From positions 558,001-622,000 of the forward strand of contig BSBN01000495.1 of NCBI GenBank assembly GCA_027924645.1: a DNA stretch of 64,000 nt, written 5' to 3'. The DNA is from Cunninghamia lanceolata. Its lineage: Eukaryota > Streptophyta > Pinopsida > Cupressales > Cupressaceae. Each line of letters opens with the position of its first letter. Position 1 is the first letter of the stretch. The notes beneath the pieces were generated by a model. The model saw nothing but the letters and a program-made list of their open reading frames with translations. It did no database searches and was not told the origin of the DNA. A program made the translations under genes and the position numbers. Shown in pieces: positions 1 to 11,189 of the stretch.

Positions 1-597
1 ATAGGTAGTAGTAGGCTCATTAGAAGCAACTCACCATGTTAGGAGTTTTGGACTAAGATTTTATGTATTATATATTTTTTTTGGCCTCATGATGTATATG
101 AAAATTTAGACATAAATGTATACGATTTAACACTTTTGACTTGTCTTGATGTAAATTTTTATATGTCAGTGTTTTGATTTTCCTAATGTTTAATTTTTTT
201 TTTCTAAAATTCATAAATGTATGTGCATATGAATGATAAATAAATAAATGTAATATCACACATATATATGCAATAAGAAAAATGAACTCATATAGCAATA
301 ATAATACATATGTAATAAGATAATGCAACCAAAAGTCCAAAATCAGTATCATAATCAAAATCATAGCATATTAATCAACCTACACCTTCATTAGGATCTA
401 TTTGTTTAACTTAGTGTTCTTTTTCTTCTTGTTTAAATTCTTCCATCATTTTGTTATTTCTTCTAGTTGGTATCCAATCTAATATTATTGTTTAGTTTCT
501 ATTACCTCAATGAATCTTTTATATCCTTGCTTATTCTTTCCAAGTCTACTTCCATTGTATCTAAGTTTATTATTAGGTTATAACTAATATGATAAAC
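1..597. other. AT-rich DNA, nothing recognised
   Basis: This stretch holds only short chance reading frames on the minus strand, rich in Ile, Leu and Phe as expected from AT-rich DNA. I see no repeat boundary, RNA gene or coding motif. It may be more of the decayed gypsy element that follows. Confidence 0.4.
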
Positions 598-2300
598 TTA
601 ATTTAATGGTTTCTCAAGAGAGAGTGATGGAAATTTTCCATATTTATTACTTTCATAATCACTTTCACACATGCAAATCTCTTTAGAGTCTAGAAAAAAA
701 TTCTGTTTTTCCATAGTAAAGGGATTCATATATAAAGATGAAATACCATATACCTTAGGATCCACACAATATTCACCAACACCACAAGGCATATAATCTA
801 ATGTACCCCTTTCATCTTCTTGTAAAACATTGTGCTCATTTATTAGGGGTTCATTATATGTAACACCATTATTAGATGTATTGATTTTATCATAATGATC
901 AAATGGTTTTGGTTCTATGTTAAGACAACAAAATTCCCCCTTGTACCGAAAGTTAGCTCATTGATGCAAACTATAGGGTACCAATTTAATAGTATGAAAC
1001 CAAGCATGCTCAAGAGGAATATTATAATTTAATTTGTTTGGTATCACATGAAATAATGTATCTAAAGTGCACATACCTATTTTAATTCAAAGAAGAACAT
1101 TACTTGAACATGTTCTAGGTTTTTTTTTTCAAAGCCTCTAGTAGTTAATTTGATGGTTGAATCATAGACATATCCACTTTCAGTCATTCAAACTATCTTT
1201 GGGACACATGTTTAAACTAGATCCATTATCCACTATATATGTCTTAATGATTGAATTTTCTACATTTGACCATGATAGGTAAAGGTAATTTTTCTCAAAC
1301 TAAATCATCATGTTAAATCTCTATATCATCAAAATGTATCTTCTCTAAAACTTTCATTATTGTTTCTTTATAAAAAGGTGATGTGCACATTAAGTCCCAT
1401 ATATAAATCTTAGCTTTATATTTTTTCATTCATTAAATGATGTCATATTCCTTACATCTATCTTGAGGTGCAAAAGTAAGATTAGGTGTGTTGAGTGGAA
1501 GGTTATTATTGGTAAATTAACTTTTTTTTCTTCTTGATAACCTTTGTTGTGTATGCCCTACAAAGTCAAATGAATTGGGCCTAGAATTAAAATATGCCAT
1601 ACTAACTAATGGGTTTGGATCAAAAGATATACCATGAGGAATCATATCCAAATTCATATTATAATCTCTAGGTCTAGAAAAATATTCAATGAAACCACTA
1701 ACTAGAGAATTAGATGAGGAACATAACATGCAAGATTTATAAAACCACTTCAAAGCTCTATCCTTTAGAAACAATCTAAACTCACTAATTAAGAGAATAT
1801 CATCATCAACAAGTTTGTTAGTAGCAAGCAAGAATGTTTTAATAAACAATGAATCGTCAAAAGAACTATCTCATTAGTTATTTCTTCTTTATAGGGATCT
1901 ATGATATCATTATGTGCAAGTAATGAAGCATCACTAATATACTCAATGTGTCCATTTAATAATAATCATCATCAATCCATGAACAATCAAGAGGGATGAA
2001 AAAGTAATCATCATAAAGGTCATTATCATCATCTACAAAGTTAGGCAATGCATCAAGATCATATTAGTCTAGGATATCATTATATGGTCAAGATAAGTCA
2101 TCATAATGCATGATAATTTTTCAATAATGGTTAATGCATATGATGGATTCTCATTAGAACAATGATCCTCAATTTCATGAGGTAGGTGATCATCATGAAA
2201 ACAGTGAACAAATGAATTAAGGATTTCTAATAGCTTAGGATTTTCCTTCTTTAAATCTATGGAGGAGAAAGGTAAGACATGATAAAATAGAACCACTATA
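598..2300 (-). pseudogene. decayed Ty3/gypsy gag-protease remnant
   Basis: Read on the minus strand, three blocks resemble a plant Ty3/gypsy polyprotein. Around 1517-1849 a gag-like segment contains RLFLKDRALKWFYK, which resembles the gag motif where a long hydrophobic stretch ends in an A-x-x-W-[FL] core. Around 1201-1242 the motif VDNGSSLNMCP matches the retropepsin active-site loop of this superfamily (D-N/S-G-S-x-L-N). Around 930-1000 the frame runs through a segment ending SLHQ, as at the end of many gypsy protease domains. A final open frame lies at 598-792. The frames are interrupted by many stops and shifts, and I found no LTR, so this is an old fragment. Assignment rests on short motifs and is moderate. 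Confidence 0.5.
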
Positions 2301-3203
2301 GATCGATGATATCTATGCCCAAAGAATAGAATTACGTGAGTGAATCAAGAGCATAGGTGTCATATGAGATGAATTAAAGGAACATGCTAAAATCTTAAAT
2401 AAATGAATGGGAGTTAGCCAAAGAAGGAACCCTAAAAGGTGTCATAGCACAATGTAAAGTTAGGGTCAGATAGTGGTAAATATAGGTTTCACAATGAACC
2501 CTAATATCATATGAAATGATAATCAAGATCAATATTTATGAAAAGTATGGAAAAAATAGAGCTATGTCAAACTTAAAACCATAGATACAACAAATAGGCT
2601 ATGTAAGTCTGTTAGGATCACCAAAATGAAAAGAAAAGTAGCTTTCTTTGGCTAATTTGGTAATAAAACATAATTAAACATAAATTAACCTAAGGATACA
2701 ATGTTATGTGTAGAGGGATTGAAATAGAATGGATTAGATCAAACAATATTAGATATATAGTACAATCATGCTATAAAAATTAATGAAGAGAGATAATACT
2801 CAACTCTATGACCAAAGATTGTATTCCAATGGACAAAGACAGTGAATTTAATGTGCCTTGGAATCTAAAAATATGTTAGACAATCATGTGTGTGGATGAG
2901 AATCAAAACAGTCTTTCATGTTTTGTGTTGGGTTATTTTCATGGTTTTGAAACAGGTTCACAACTACAAACTTGATCTTTGCCTACAAACTTGACCTGCA
3001 ATGCATTTTAGATTTTTCCCTGTGAACTCTTAGAAGAGTAGACTACTAGGTAATGATTACATACCTATCATATTATCAAGGTTTTTCTATCAAGTTGGTG
3101 GTATTTAAAAATAGCTTGATAGATGTCAAGCTTGAAACATGCACATTGATTCTAGAATGATTGCTAGGTGATTCACATGCACTATGATGAGTGACATTAG
3201 ATA
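2301..3203. other. spacer before copia element A, nothing recognised
   Basis: I see no coding motif or repeat structure here. The last five bases (3199-3203, AGATA) serve as the left flank of the copia insertion that starts at 3204. Confidence 0.4.
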
Positions 3204-4185
3204 TGTTAATAAAAGTGTCTCAACCTTGCAACTACGAAAAGTTACTATTCTTTGCAGTTTTGGTCTTTTTGAATACCCTTTATCTTGAAGAATGGTCTAG
3301 AACTTTCAAAGTTTCCAAAAGGGCTAAAAATGGCAGGACTTACTATTTTTAGTAACTCTATATTTGACCTTAGATGGACCTAAATTTTTTCCAAAAGGTG
3401 CAGAACGACTAACTAAATATCTCAGGTGAGTTTCAATTCAAGATCATACCTAGATCGCAAGATATTAAAGTTTCAAATTTTTGAAACTACTGAAAAAAGT
3501 TTTAAACTCAGTTTTGAGTCACTTAGAGGTCCCTAAATGTCTCAAAAGTTGTCATAACTGATGAGGCAGGTTATAACTTGATATATCTCTTCACAAGCTT
3601 TTTGATGCATTAAATTGTTTGTTAATCAGACACTTGGATCAAAAGTTATGGCCTCCGAAAGTTGGACCTCCTATTTTTGGGAAATGTAAAAATGTGTTGG
3701 ACACTTAAATGAGCTATTTAAAGGGGAGAGTTACATGTGTGGGTGTGTGATTTGGAAAATGACAAGGCATATTTGATTGGAGATAATTCAAGCACCACTT
3801 TTGGGTGGTTTTGGCTCATGGTTTTGTAATTACTGTTGATGGTTTACTGTATTGTATCTCCTATATATCAGGAGCTTGTGATGGAGGTTGTGTGTAAGAG
3901 TCTTATAGGTGTTGGTTATACTCCTGTGAAAGTTTTCTCTGCAAGTATATTGTAATCTTCTTGATTCTTGAATAATATATTGGGCAGCTTTGGAGTGTGG
4001 GTTTTTTTTACTTGAAAGGGTTTTCCCCACGTATATCTTGTGTTGTGAATTTTTCATTTGGAATTTGTTATTATCTTTCTGTTGATATGCATCTTAATTT
4101 GCAACTGTAAAAGTTAAAATTTGCATAATTCTTTTCTTAGTAGATCAGTGTAAGAAGCATTTTCCACATACCTTGCTTCTTTTCA
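3204..4185 (+). repeat. 5' LTR of copia element A
   Basis: Starts TGTTAATAAAAGTG and ends TTTTCA. It aligns by eye along its length with 8413-9403, with scattered substitutions and small indels, including a direct match of the run CTTGAAGAATGGTCTAGAAC. The transcription start and polyadenylation sites cannot be placed from sequence alone. Confidence 0.9.
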
Positions 4186-4187
4186 GT

Positions 4188-4199
4188 TGGTATTAGAGC
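4188..4199 (+). promoter_or_regulatory. primer binding site of element A (initiator tRNA-Met type)
   Basis: TGGTATTAGAGC lies two bases inside the 5' LTR. Plant copia elements usually carry TGGTATCAGAGC, complementary to the 3' end of initiator tRNA-Met; here one C has become T. Confidence 0.85.
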
Positions 4200-4305
4200 T
4201 TGATCACCTTTGGTTCTAGTTGTTGGGTAGAGGGTTTTTTGATCTGATCTTCATTTGAGTGGGAACTTGTGTAGAGGATTTTGAAATCTTTGTTGCAAGA
4301 AAGAG

Positions 4306-7300
4306 ATGGTGAGCACATATGGGAGGTTTGAGATAGGGAAGTTTAGTGGCAGTAATTTTGAGTTGTGGAAACTCAAAATGGAGATCAGGATTTATGGGAT
4401 GCCATATCTAGTACAAAACCAACAGCAATGTCTCAAGTAGATTGGGATCTCAAAGATCGAAAGGCTAAGGGTTTGACATGACTCTATTTGGCTGATTCAA
4501 TACTCCTAAATATCCATGAAGAGAAGACTACAAAAGATCTTTGGAAGAAACTTGGAAATGTTATCAGGCTAAATCCTTGGTGAACAAGTTATTCTTGCGA
4601 AAGAAATTGTATTCTCTAAGGATAGAAAATGGAGGATCTATTGCTGATCACCTGAATACTTTCAATATGCTTGTTGCCTAGTTGACCTTTGTTGGTGTGA
4701 AGATGGAAGAGAAGGATCGATGTATGACATTACTATGTTCCTTACCAGATTTGTGGGATCACCTTGTTATGGCGACTGAGAGTACCACTACCACCTTCAA
4801 GATGGATGAAGTGGTTTCTTCATTGTTGTCTAAAGAGATGCAGAGAAAGTCTTCCGAATCAGCTAAGGAGGCTCTTGCGGTTCATGGTAGATCTAAAGAG
4901 AAGGGAAAGAAAAAGGATAAGAAGAAGGAAGAAAAAGAAAGATCCAAATCCCATGGGAGATCTAAGTCTCCCAGAAAGTCCAAGGCCTTGTGTTGGAACT
5001 ATGGCAAACCTGGTCACTTCTGTAAGAAGTGAAAGGAGGAGAAAAAGAAAAAGAACTATGATTCAAATTTTGAAAAGTCATCTTAGGATGAAGGAGAAGC
5101 ATTTTTCATTGCCTTGGCAACACATGCATCTAAGGATGTGTGGCTTATTGACTCTGGTGCATATTTTCACATGACCTCACATCAGGATTGGTTTTTGAAG
5201 TATGAAGAATACGATGACAGAAATGTGTACTTGGGTGATGATTCTCACATGAAGATTGTTGGCTGTGGAAGAGTCTTGATTCAATTCCCTGATGAACGAG
5301 TGAAGGGGATCAATGGTGTTCTACATATCACTGGTTTGCTACAAAACCTCCTTTCTGTAAGTAATTTGAATGATGTGGGTGTGCAGGTTGTTTTCTTGAA
5401 TGGAGGATGCAAGATGACTAGAGGATCAATGGTGTTGGATAAGAGTGTTTGAATTGGCACTCTATTTTAGCTTGATGCATGCACGGTTCAGTGCAATAGT
5501 GCCTCTGTTTCAAAGAAGAAAGCTTCAGAGTCTTCATCCTCACCATTGGAATTAGTAGCGAAGTGGACTATTGCATCTACTTCTGATGGTCATGCTTCTA
5601 GGTACCTAAGAGTGCTCATTCTATGGAGATGAAACTTCCAACTGAGAAGATAATGTTATGGCACCAAAGGCTTGGTCACATTGGTGAAAAGGGTTTGAGG
5701 ACCCTGAAAAATAAAAATCTTGTTGAGGGTATGAATGACTATAACCTTGAGTTTGATTTTTGCGAACATTGCATTTATGGAAAACAAATCCATGTTCAAT
5801 TTTATTCCAGCTCTCATAAATCTTCTAAGGTGTTGGACTTGATTCATTCTGATGTGTTTAGTCCTATTAATGTTCATTCAATTTCAAAATCTATTTACTT
5901 TGTTTCATTCATTGATGATTACAATAGAAGGACATGAGTGTATTTCCTTAGAAGCAAATATGAAGTCTTTAGTAGATTCAAAGAGTTCAAAGCTCTTGTA
6001 GAGAATTAGAAGGATATAAATATTAAGTATTTGAGGACTGACAATGATGGTGAGTTTGTCTCATCAGATTTTGACAAGTTCTGTAAAGAACATGGGATTG
6101 AGAGGCACAAGACAACTCCGTATACCCCTCCAGAGAATGGAGTTGTAGAAAGGATGAATAGAATGTTGATGGAGAGGACAAGGAATATGCTAAGTGGAGC
6201 TGGTCTTGAACAAAATTTCTAGGCTGACACTATTGCTACTGCTTGTTACTTGGTTAACAAGTCTCCTACATTAGTGCTCATTAATAAGACACCTATGAAA
6301 GTGTGGTCTGGTAAAAAGCCTTCATTGAGACACATTCAAGTATTTGGTTGTGAGGCATATGCACATGTGCCTAAGGACAAGAGGTCTAAGTTGGAGAACA
6401 AGGCTATGAAGTGTATCTTCATTAGTTATGGCATTGGTGTGAAAGGGTACAAGCTTTGGGTTCTAGCGGTTGAGAGAGTTCTATATAGAAGAAGTGTGAT
6501 CTTCAAAGAACTCAATCCTTCTTTTGTTGTCTTGCAGCTAGAGAAAGAAGAGAAGAAAGAGGGTGTGGTTTAGCTTCCTTCCACCCCTAAGAAAGTTGAA
6601 CCAAAAACATCTATTGGACCTGATAATGAGGAGATCTCTAGTAGCTTTGAAAGTTTAGAAGAAGATGAAGAACCTCAATTTCAATCTTTGAGGAGGTCGA
6701 TGTGGATAAGGCGGCAACTTGATAGGTTTGGTTATTCATTGCATGATTCCAGTTGTATTTTTTCTTTGATTTCTAACACTGATGAGCCTAGAACTATGAA
6801 AGAGAATATGGGTATGAAAGATGTAGGTTCTTGGAAGGAGGCCATGGAAGAGGAGATGACTTCTTTGGAAAAGAATAATACTTGGGACTTGGTGCCTTTA
6901 CCTGAAAGACAAAAACCTGTTGGATGCAAATGGGTGTTCAAGAAGAAATTTGGTGTAGATGGCAATGTCGAGAAATATAAGGCTTGGTTGCGAAGGGGTA
7001 TTCTCAGGTGGAGGGAATTGACTATGGTGAGATCTTCTCTCCCGTTGCAAAGCTGACATCTATTCAGTTCATGTTATCTCTTGCAACAATGTATGATCTA
7101 GAAGTGGAACATATGAATGTGAAGACAACATTCCTTCATGGTGACTTGGAGGAGGAAATCTATATGTCATAGCCAGAGTACTATGTGGTGAAAGGTAAAG
7201 AAAATCTGGTTCGTAAATTGAAAAAGTTTGTATGGTTTGAAACAGTCTCCTAGGATGTGGTACCAGAAGTTTGATGCCTTTTTGTTGGGTATTGGATTTT

Positions 7301-8358
7301 TGAGATCGAAATCAAATCATTGTGTTTATTACAAGTTTGATAATGATCACATTCTCATTATTGCATTGTATGTCAATGATATGTTACTCATTGGGAATGG
7401 TAAAAGTTTGATTTCTGATTTGAAGTCTTAGTTGTCAGCATAGTTTGAGATGAAAAATCTAGGGGCAGCTCGGTACATTCTGGGGATGGAGATCAGAAGA
7501 GATACAACAAATTGAAAACTTTGGTTAGGCCAGAGTAAGTATGTTAACACTGTGTTGGAGAGTTTCAGCATGGTAGATTGTAGACCTTTGATTGTTCCTG
7601 TTACGATGGGGACAAAGTTATCTGTTATAGATTGTCTAAAGTCTCCTTTTGAGACGGAGGATATGAGTAGAGTTCCTTATGCTAGTGTAGTTGGTAGTTT
7701 GATGTATGCAATGGTCTGTACAAGACTAGACATTGCCCAAGCAGTGGGAGTCCTTAGTTGATTTATTGCTAATCCTAGACGGGTACATTAGGATGCGGTA
7801 AAGAGAGTGTTCAGATATTTATAGGGTACTTTTGAGTATTTCTTATGTTATCATGGTTATCCTAAAGGACCTTGGCATTCACTTTGTATTCATGGATTTA
7901 TGGATTCAAATTGAGTAGGTGACATTGACATCAGGAGATCCACCAGTGTTTATGTGTTCACTATGTTTGGTGGTGCTATTAGTTGGATGAGTAAGTGGCA
8001 ACCTGTGGTCACTTTATCCACTACTAAAGTTAACTACATGGCAACAACTCATGCTTGTAAAGAATCCGTTTGGCTTAAGAGATTCTATTTTGATGTTGGG
8101 TTTGATGTAGGGAAGATTATTATTTGTTGTGATAGTCATAGTGCCATATGTTTGGTGAAGAATCCTACTTTTCACATGAGGACTAAGCATATTGATGTCT
8201 AGTACCATTTTGTCTGTGACATGGTAGAGGATGGGAAGGTAAACTTGGAGAAAGTTGACACTTTGACGAATGTTGCAGATTCCTTGACAAAACCCGTGAG
8301 CATAGAGAAGTTTACATGGTGTTCAGAGTCTATGGGCCTCTCGGCCCCTAGCAATTAA
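4306..8358 (+). pseudogene. broken copia gag-pol polyprotein of element A
   Basis: Domains run in copia order with frequent stops and shifts between them. Gag starts at the ATG at 4306; the segment near 4682-5032 ends in a lysine-rich stretch and a degenerate zinc knuckle (CWNYGKPGHFCKK, second Cys replaced by Tyr). Protease near 5114-5450 has LIDSGAYFHMT. The GAG-pre-integrase zinc domain is near 5650-5790 (WHQRLGHIG, then CEHC). The integrase core follows to about 6550, with the pieces RTDNDGEFV and PENGVVERMNR. Reverse transcriptase spans about 6790-7560 with YGLKQSPRMWYQKF; its catalytic box reads YVND at 7369-7380 instead of YVDD. RNase H lies near 7900-8340 with RTKHIDV. Stops often stand where related elements have Gln or Trp codons. 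Confidence 0.9.
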
Positions 8359-8412
8359 ATCATGGTGTTGATACTCCCTTTGCTCTTGCAAGGTGTTTGA
8401 CAAGTGGGAGAA

Positions 8413-9403
8413 TGTTAAGAAAAGTGTCTCAACCATGCAACTATGAAAGGTTACTATTCTTCCTAGTTTTGATCTTTTCGAATACCCTTTATCTTGAAGA
8501 ATGGTCTAGAACTTTCAAAGTTTCCAAAAGGGCTAAAAATGGCGGGACTTACTATTTTTAGTAACTCTACATTTGACCTTGGATGGACTTGAAATTTTTT
8601 CAAAAGGTGCAGAATGACTAAGTAAACATATTGGGTGAGTTTCGACTCAAGATCATACCTAGATCACGAGATATTAAAGTTTCTATTTTTGAAACTGCTG
8701 AAAAAAGTTTTGAACTCAATTCTGAGGCTCTTTGAGGTCCCTAAACATCTTGAAATTTGTCATAACTAGCAAAGCAAGTTATAGCTTGATAGATCTCTTT
8801 ACAAGGTTTTCGACGCATTAAACGGTTTGTCAATTGGACACCCGGATCAAAAGTTATGGCCTCCGGAAGTTGGATCTCCTATTTTTGAGAAATGTAAAAA
8901 CATGTTGGACACTTAAAAGAGCTATAAAGGGGAGAGTTACACTTGTTGGTGTGTGATTTGGCACATCACAAGGCATTTTTGATTGGAGATAATTTGGGCA
9001 CCACTTTTGGGTGGTTTTGTAATTATTGTTGACGATTTACTGTATTGTATCTCTTATTTATCAGAAGCTTGAGATGGAGGTTGTGTGTAAGAGTCTTATA
9101 GATGTTGAGTTACCTCCTAGATTTCTGGTTGGTTATACTCCTGTGAAAGCTTTCTCTGCAAGTATATTGTAATATTATTGATTCCTGAATAATATATTGG
9201 GCGGCTTTGGAGTGTGGGGTTTTTTTTACCTAAAAGGGTTTTCCCCAGATATTTCTTGTGTTATGAATTTTGCATTTGGAAGTTGTTATTATCTTTCTGT
9301 TAATGTGCATCTTAATCTGTAACTGTAAAAGTTAAAATTTGCATAAATCTTTCCTTAGTAGATCAGTGCAGGAAGCATTTTATGCATACCTTGCTTCCTT
9401 TCA
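8413..9403 (+). repeat. 3' LTR of copia element A
   Basis: Begins TGTTAAGAAAAGTGTC directly after the purine tract at 8402-8412 and ends CTTTCA. It is the partner of the LTR at 3204-4185. The visible differences between the two imply an old insertion; a dated divergence would need an alignment. Confidence 0.9.
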
Positions 9404-9825
9404 ATATATGCTATATTTCTTGCTTGATTTGTGTGCAGATGTGAATAAATAGATTCCAAAAAAAAAGTTGATGTCATGCCATGGTGGATGATAATAATTG
9501 AATGCAATGAATATCTTTTTATGCATAAACATAACACCAATGTGCAAATATTTGTGTAAAGTCATCTTGGAAACAAAGTCTAAGTTTTAGCTAGTTGGCT
9601 AAATGTTTGGTTTTGACTTTTGCATTTAAGTTGTTTGAGATTGTGACTATGAGGAGAACTTCACACATGCAGACATGACTTGGGCCAAATGCCTAGGTTG
9701 GACTCAAGGCTTAAATTTGATGGTCGACCTTGCCGGTCAAGCAATTTTTTAATGACGGTTATCTATTCAAAGGCGCCTTTAAAATACTATGATATATCTT
9801 AGTATAAGTAAAATTATATATAAAT

Positions 9826-9828
<3 letters not shown>

Positions 9829-9897
<69 letters not shown>
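9829..9897. repeat. (AT)n microsatellite
   Basis: An uninterrupted AT dinucleotide run of about 34 units. Its length is likely to vary between individuals and is prone to assembly error. Confidence 0.95.
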
Positions 9898-9900
<3 letters not shown>

Positions 9901-10246
9901 GTAATTCTATATAAATTTTGACAATCTATCCAAAATTTCTCCTTTCATGTGATACAATCTTTTTAAAATTTTAATTGTATTTTAATCAGAATCACATAGA
10001 TAAGCCAATTGGAATAGGATTGTATGCACATAAATATAGGGATAAACAATAAGCATAAGACTATGTGCAAGCAACACTAGATATGAGGGTCCAAATATAC
10101 ACATTTGAAACATGTCATTTATAACTATATAGACACATTATGAAATTACCTCAAAACTAAATAAGAGAATGCATTGAGGATCAATTTGAGGATCGAATCT
10201 TTCACTATTGCATGATGGGAATTTCCTTCCACCCCTACCTACCTAT

Positions 10247-10260
10247 CTATATATATATAT

Positions 10261-10293
<33 letters not shown>
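10247..10293. repeat. interrupted (TA)n microsatellite
   Basis: A TA run of about 23 units broken once by a G near 10262. It lies about 0.9 kb upstream of the intact ACC oxidase start codon and just outside the duplicated unit. Confidence 0.9.
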
Positions 10294-10296
<3 letters not shown>

Positions 10297-10564
10297 GTAG
10301 AGAAATACTTGTTTGGTAATTTTGTATTAATTTCCAAATGTGGGTGGATTTGATTTCTAAAATAATACTCTTATATTATATCAATTAAAAACCATTGACA
10401 CAGATCAGACTTCAAAACCTGCCCGAAAGGTCAAAATGTGACCATCACAGGGCCCCTCTAAATTTTACGCTGGACAGCACTCCGCGAGCGACTTCGTCCC
10501 TTTTTCTATACAAATTCAAATCAATGTTCCTTCCGGTAAAGAGACTAAAACAAAATTCTGTGCC

Positions 10565-10570
10565 CACGTG
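10565..10570 (+). promoter_or_regulatory. G-box (CACGTG) in the copy 1 promoter
   Basis: A CACGTG palindrome 620 bp upstream of the start codon. The equivalent site in copy 3 is kept at 33765-33770. G-boxes bind bZIP and bHLH factors in plants; function here is inference only. Confidence 0.4.
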
Positions 10571-10986
10571 AGAAACGAAAGCTTGAATTGCTCTGAGAAA
10601 GAAATTTTGACTGGTTTAATAGCCAGACATTGTCACGATCATGTCCCTCTCAGACGAAAAGCAACTTGAAATAGATCTTAAATTGAAGCATCCACTCATT
10701 TTCACGGTCAGTATACAAATTTAATTTGAACAAGTAAATTCTTGTACAGTCCAAAATGTAGGTTAAATTGAGAATCCTTATCAAACAACAATTAGGTTTA
10801 CTTGTAGAAAAAACAAAGCTGTGTGATTTGAATTGAAGACTAAAATATTTGTGGACAATAGTGGAGAAGGCCCCAGAGAAAAACAATAAAGCTTTCTAGC
10901 CTAATCGTCAATCATATCTTGAACAGTAGCAGCTTGTGATCTTCATTCAAAGAGACGTGGTGGAATGAACTGGGAAAGTATTTTAA

Positions 10987-10992
10987 CACGTG
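10987..10992 (+). promoter_or_regulatory. second G-box (CACGTG) in the copy 1 promoter
   Basis: A CACGTG about 90 bp upstream of the TATA box. In copy 3 the same position reads ACAGGTG, so the palindrome is absent there. The site is unproven but could matter for expression of the only intact copy. Confidence 0.4.
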
Positions 10993-11080
10993 AATTGAAT
11001 CTACCATTGACTCTCAATTCATGGCAGCTTGTAGCTGGTTTAGCTGGTGATATGTTGACTGGAGCAGAAGATAAAAAGGA

Positions 11081-11088
11081 TATATATA
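11081..11088 (+). promoter_or_regulatory. TATA box of ACC oxidase copy 1
   Basis: TATATATA stands 109 bp before the start codon, so transcription probably starts near 11110-11120 with a leader of about 70-80 bases. The same box and its surroundings are conserved in copy 3 at 34454-34461. Confidence 0.7.
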
Positions 11089-11189
11089 GGGTTTCAGGGT
11101 TATAAACAATAGCAAGTGTTCATCTATCTTCTCAGTTGTGCAAGTGTGTTTAGTATTTTTCTATCTTTTAGATTTCAAGAGAATTTAAA

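Larger units (their letters stand above)
3204..9403 (+). mobile_element. full-length Ty1/copia LTR retrotransposon, element A
   Basis: Two direct LTRs of about 0.98 and 0.99 kb flank a 4.2-kb internal region in the copia order: gag, protease, integrase, reverse transcriptase, RNase H. The 5' LTR starts TGTTAATAAAAG and the 3' LTR starts TGTTAAGAAAAG; both end in CA. A tRNA-Met-type primer site follows the 5' LTR, and the purine tract AAGTGGGAGAA precedes the 3' LTR. The flanking pentamers are AGATA on the left and ATATA on the right (4 of 5 match), a plausible aged target-site duplication. The coding region has many stops and frame breaks, so the element cannot encode its own proteins. Its coding sequence resembles that of element B at 38906-45283, while the LTRs have diverged. 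Confidence 0.9.
9404..10407. other. spacer with two AT microsatellites
   Basis: No gene is seen between copia element A and ACC oxidase unit 1. The stretch contains a long AT run at 9829-9897 and a second one at about 10247-10293. The short minus-strand frame near 9355-9540 overlaps the LTR end and looks like chance. Confidence 0.5.

Noticed and set aside
10650..10886. Minus-strand frame in the copy 1 promoter
   Set aside because: No domain, and the matching stretch of copy 3 is disrupted; AT-rich chance frame.
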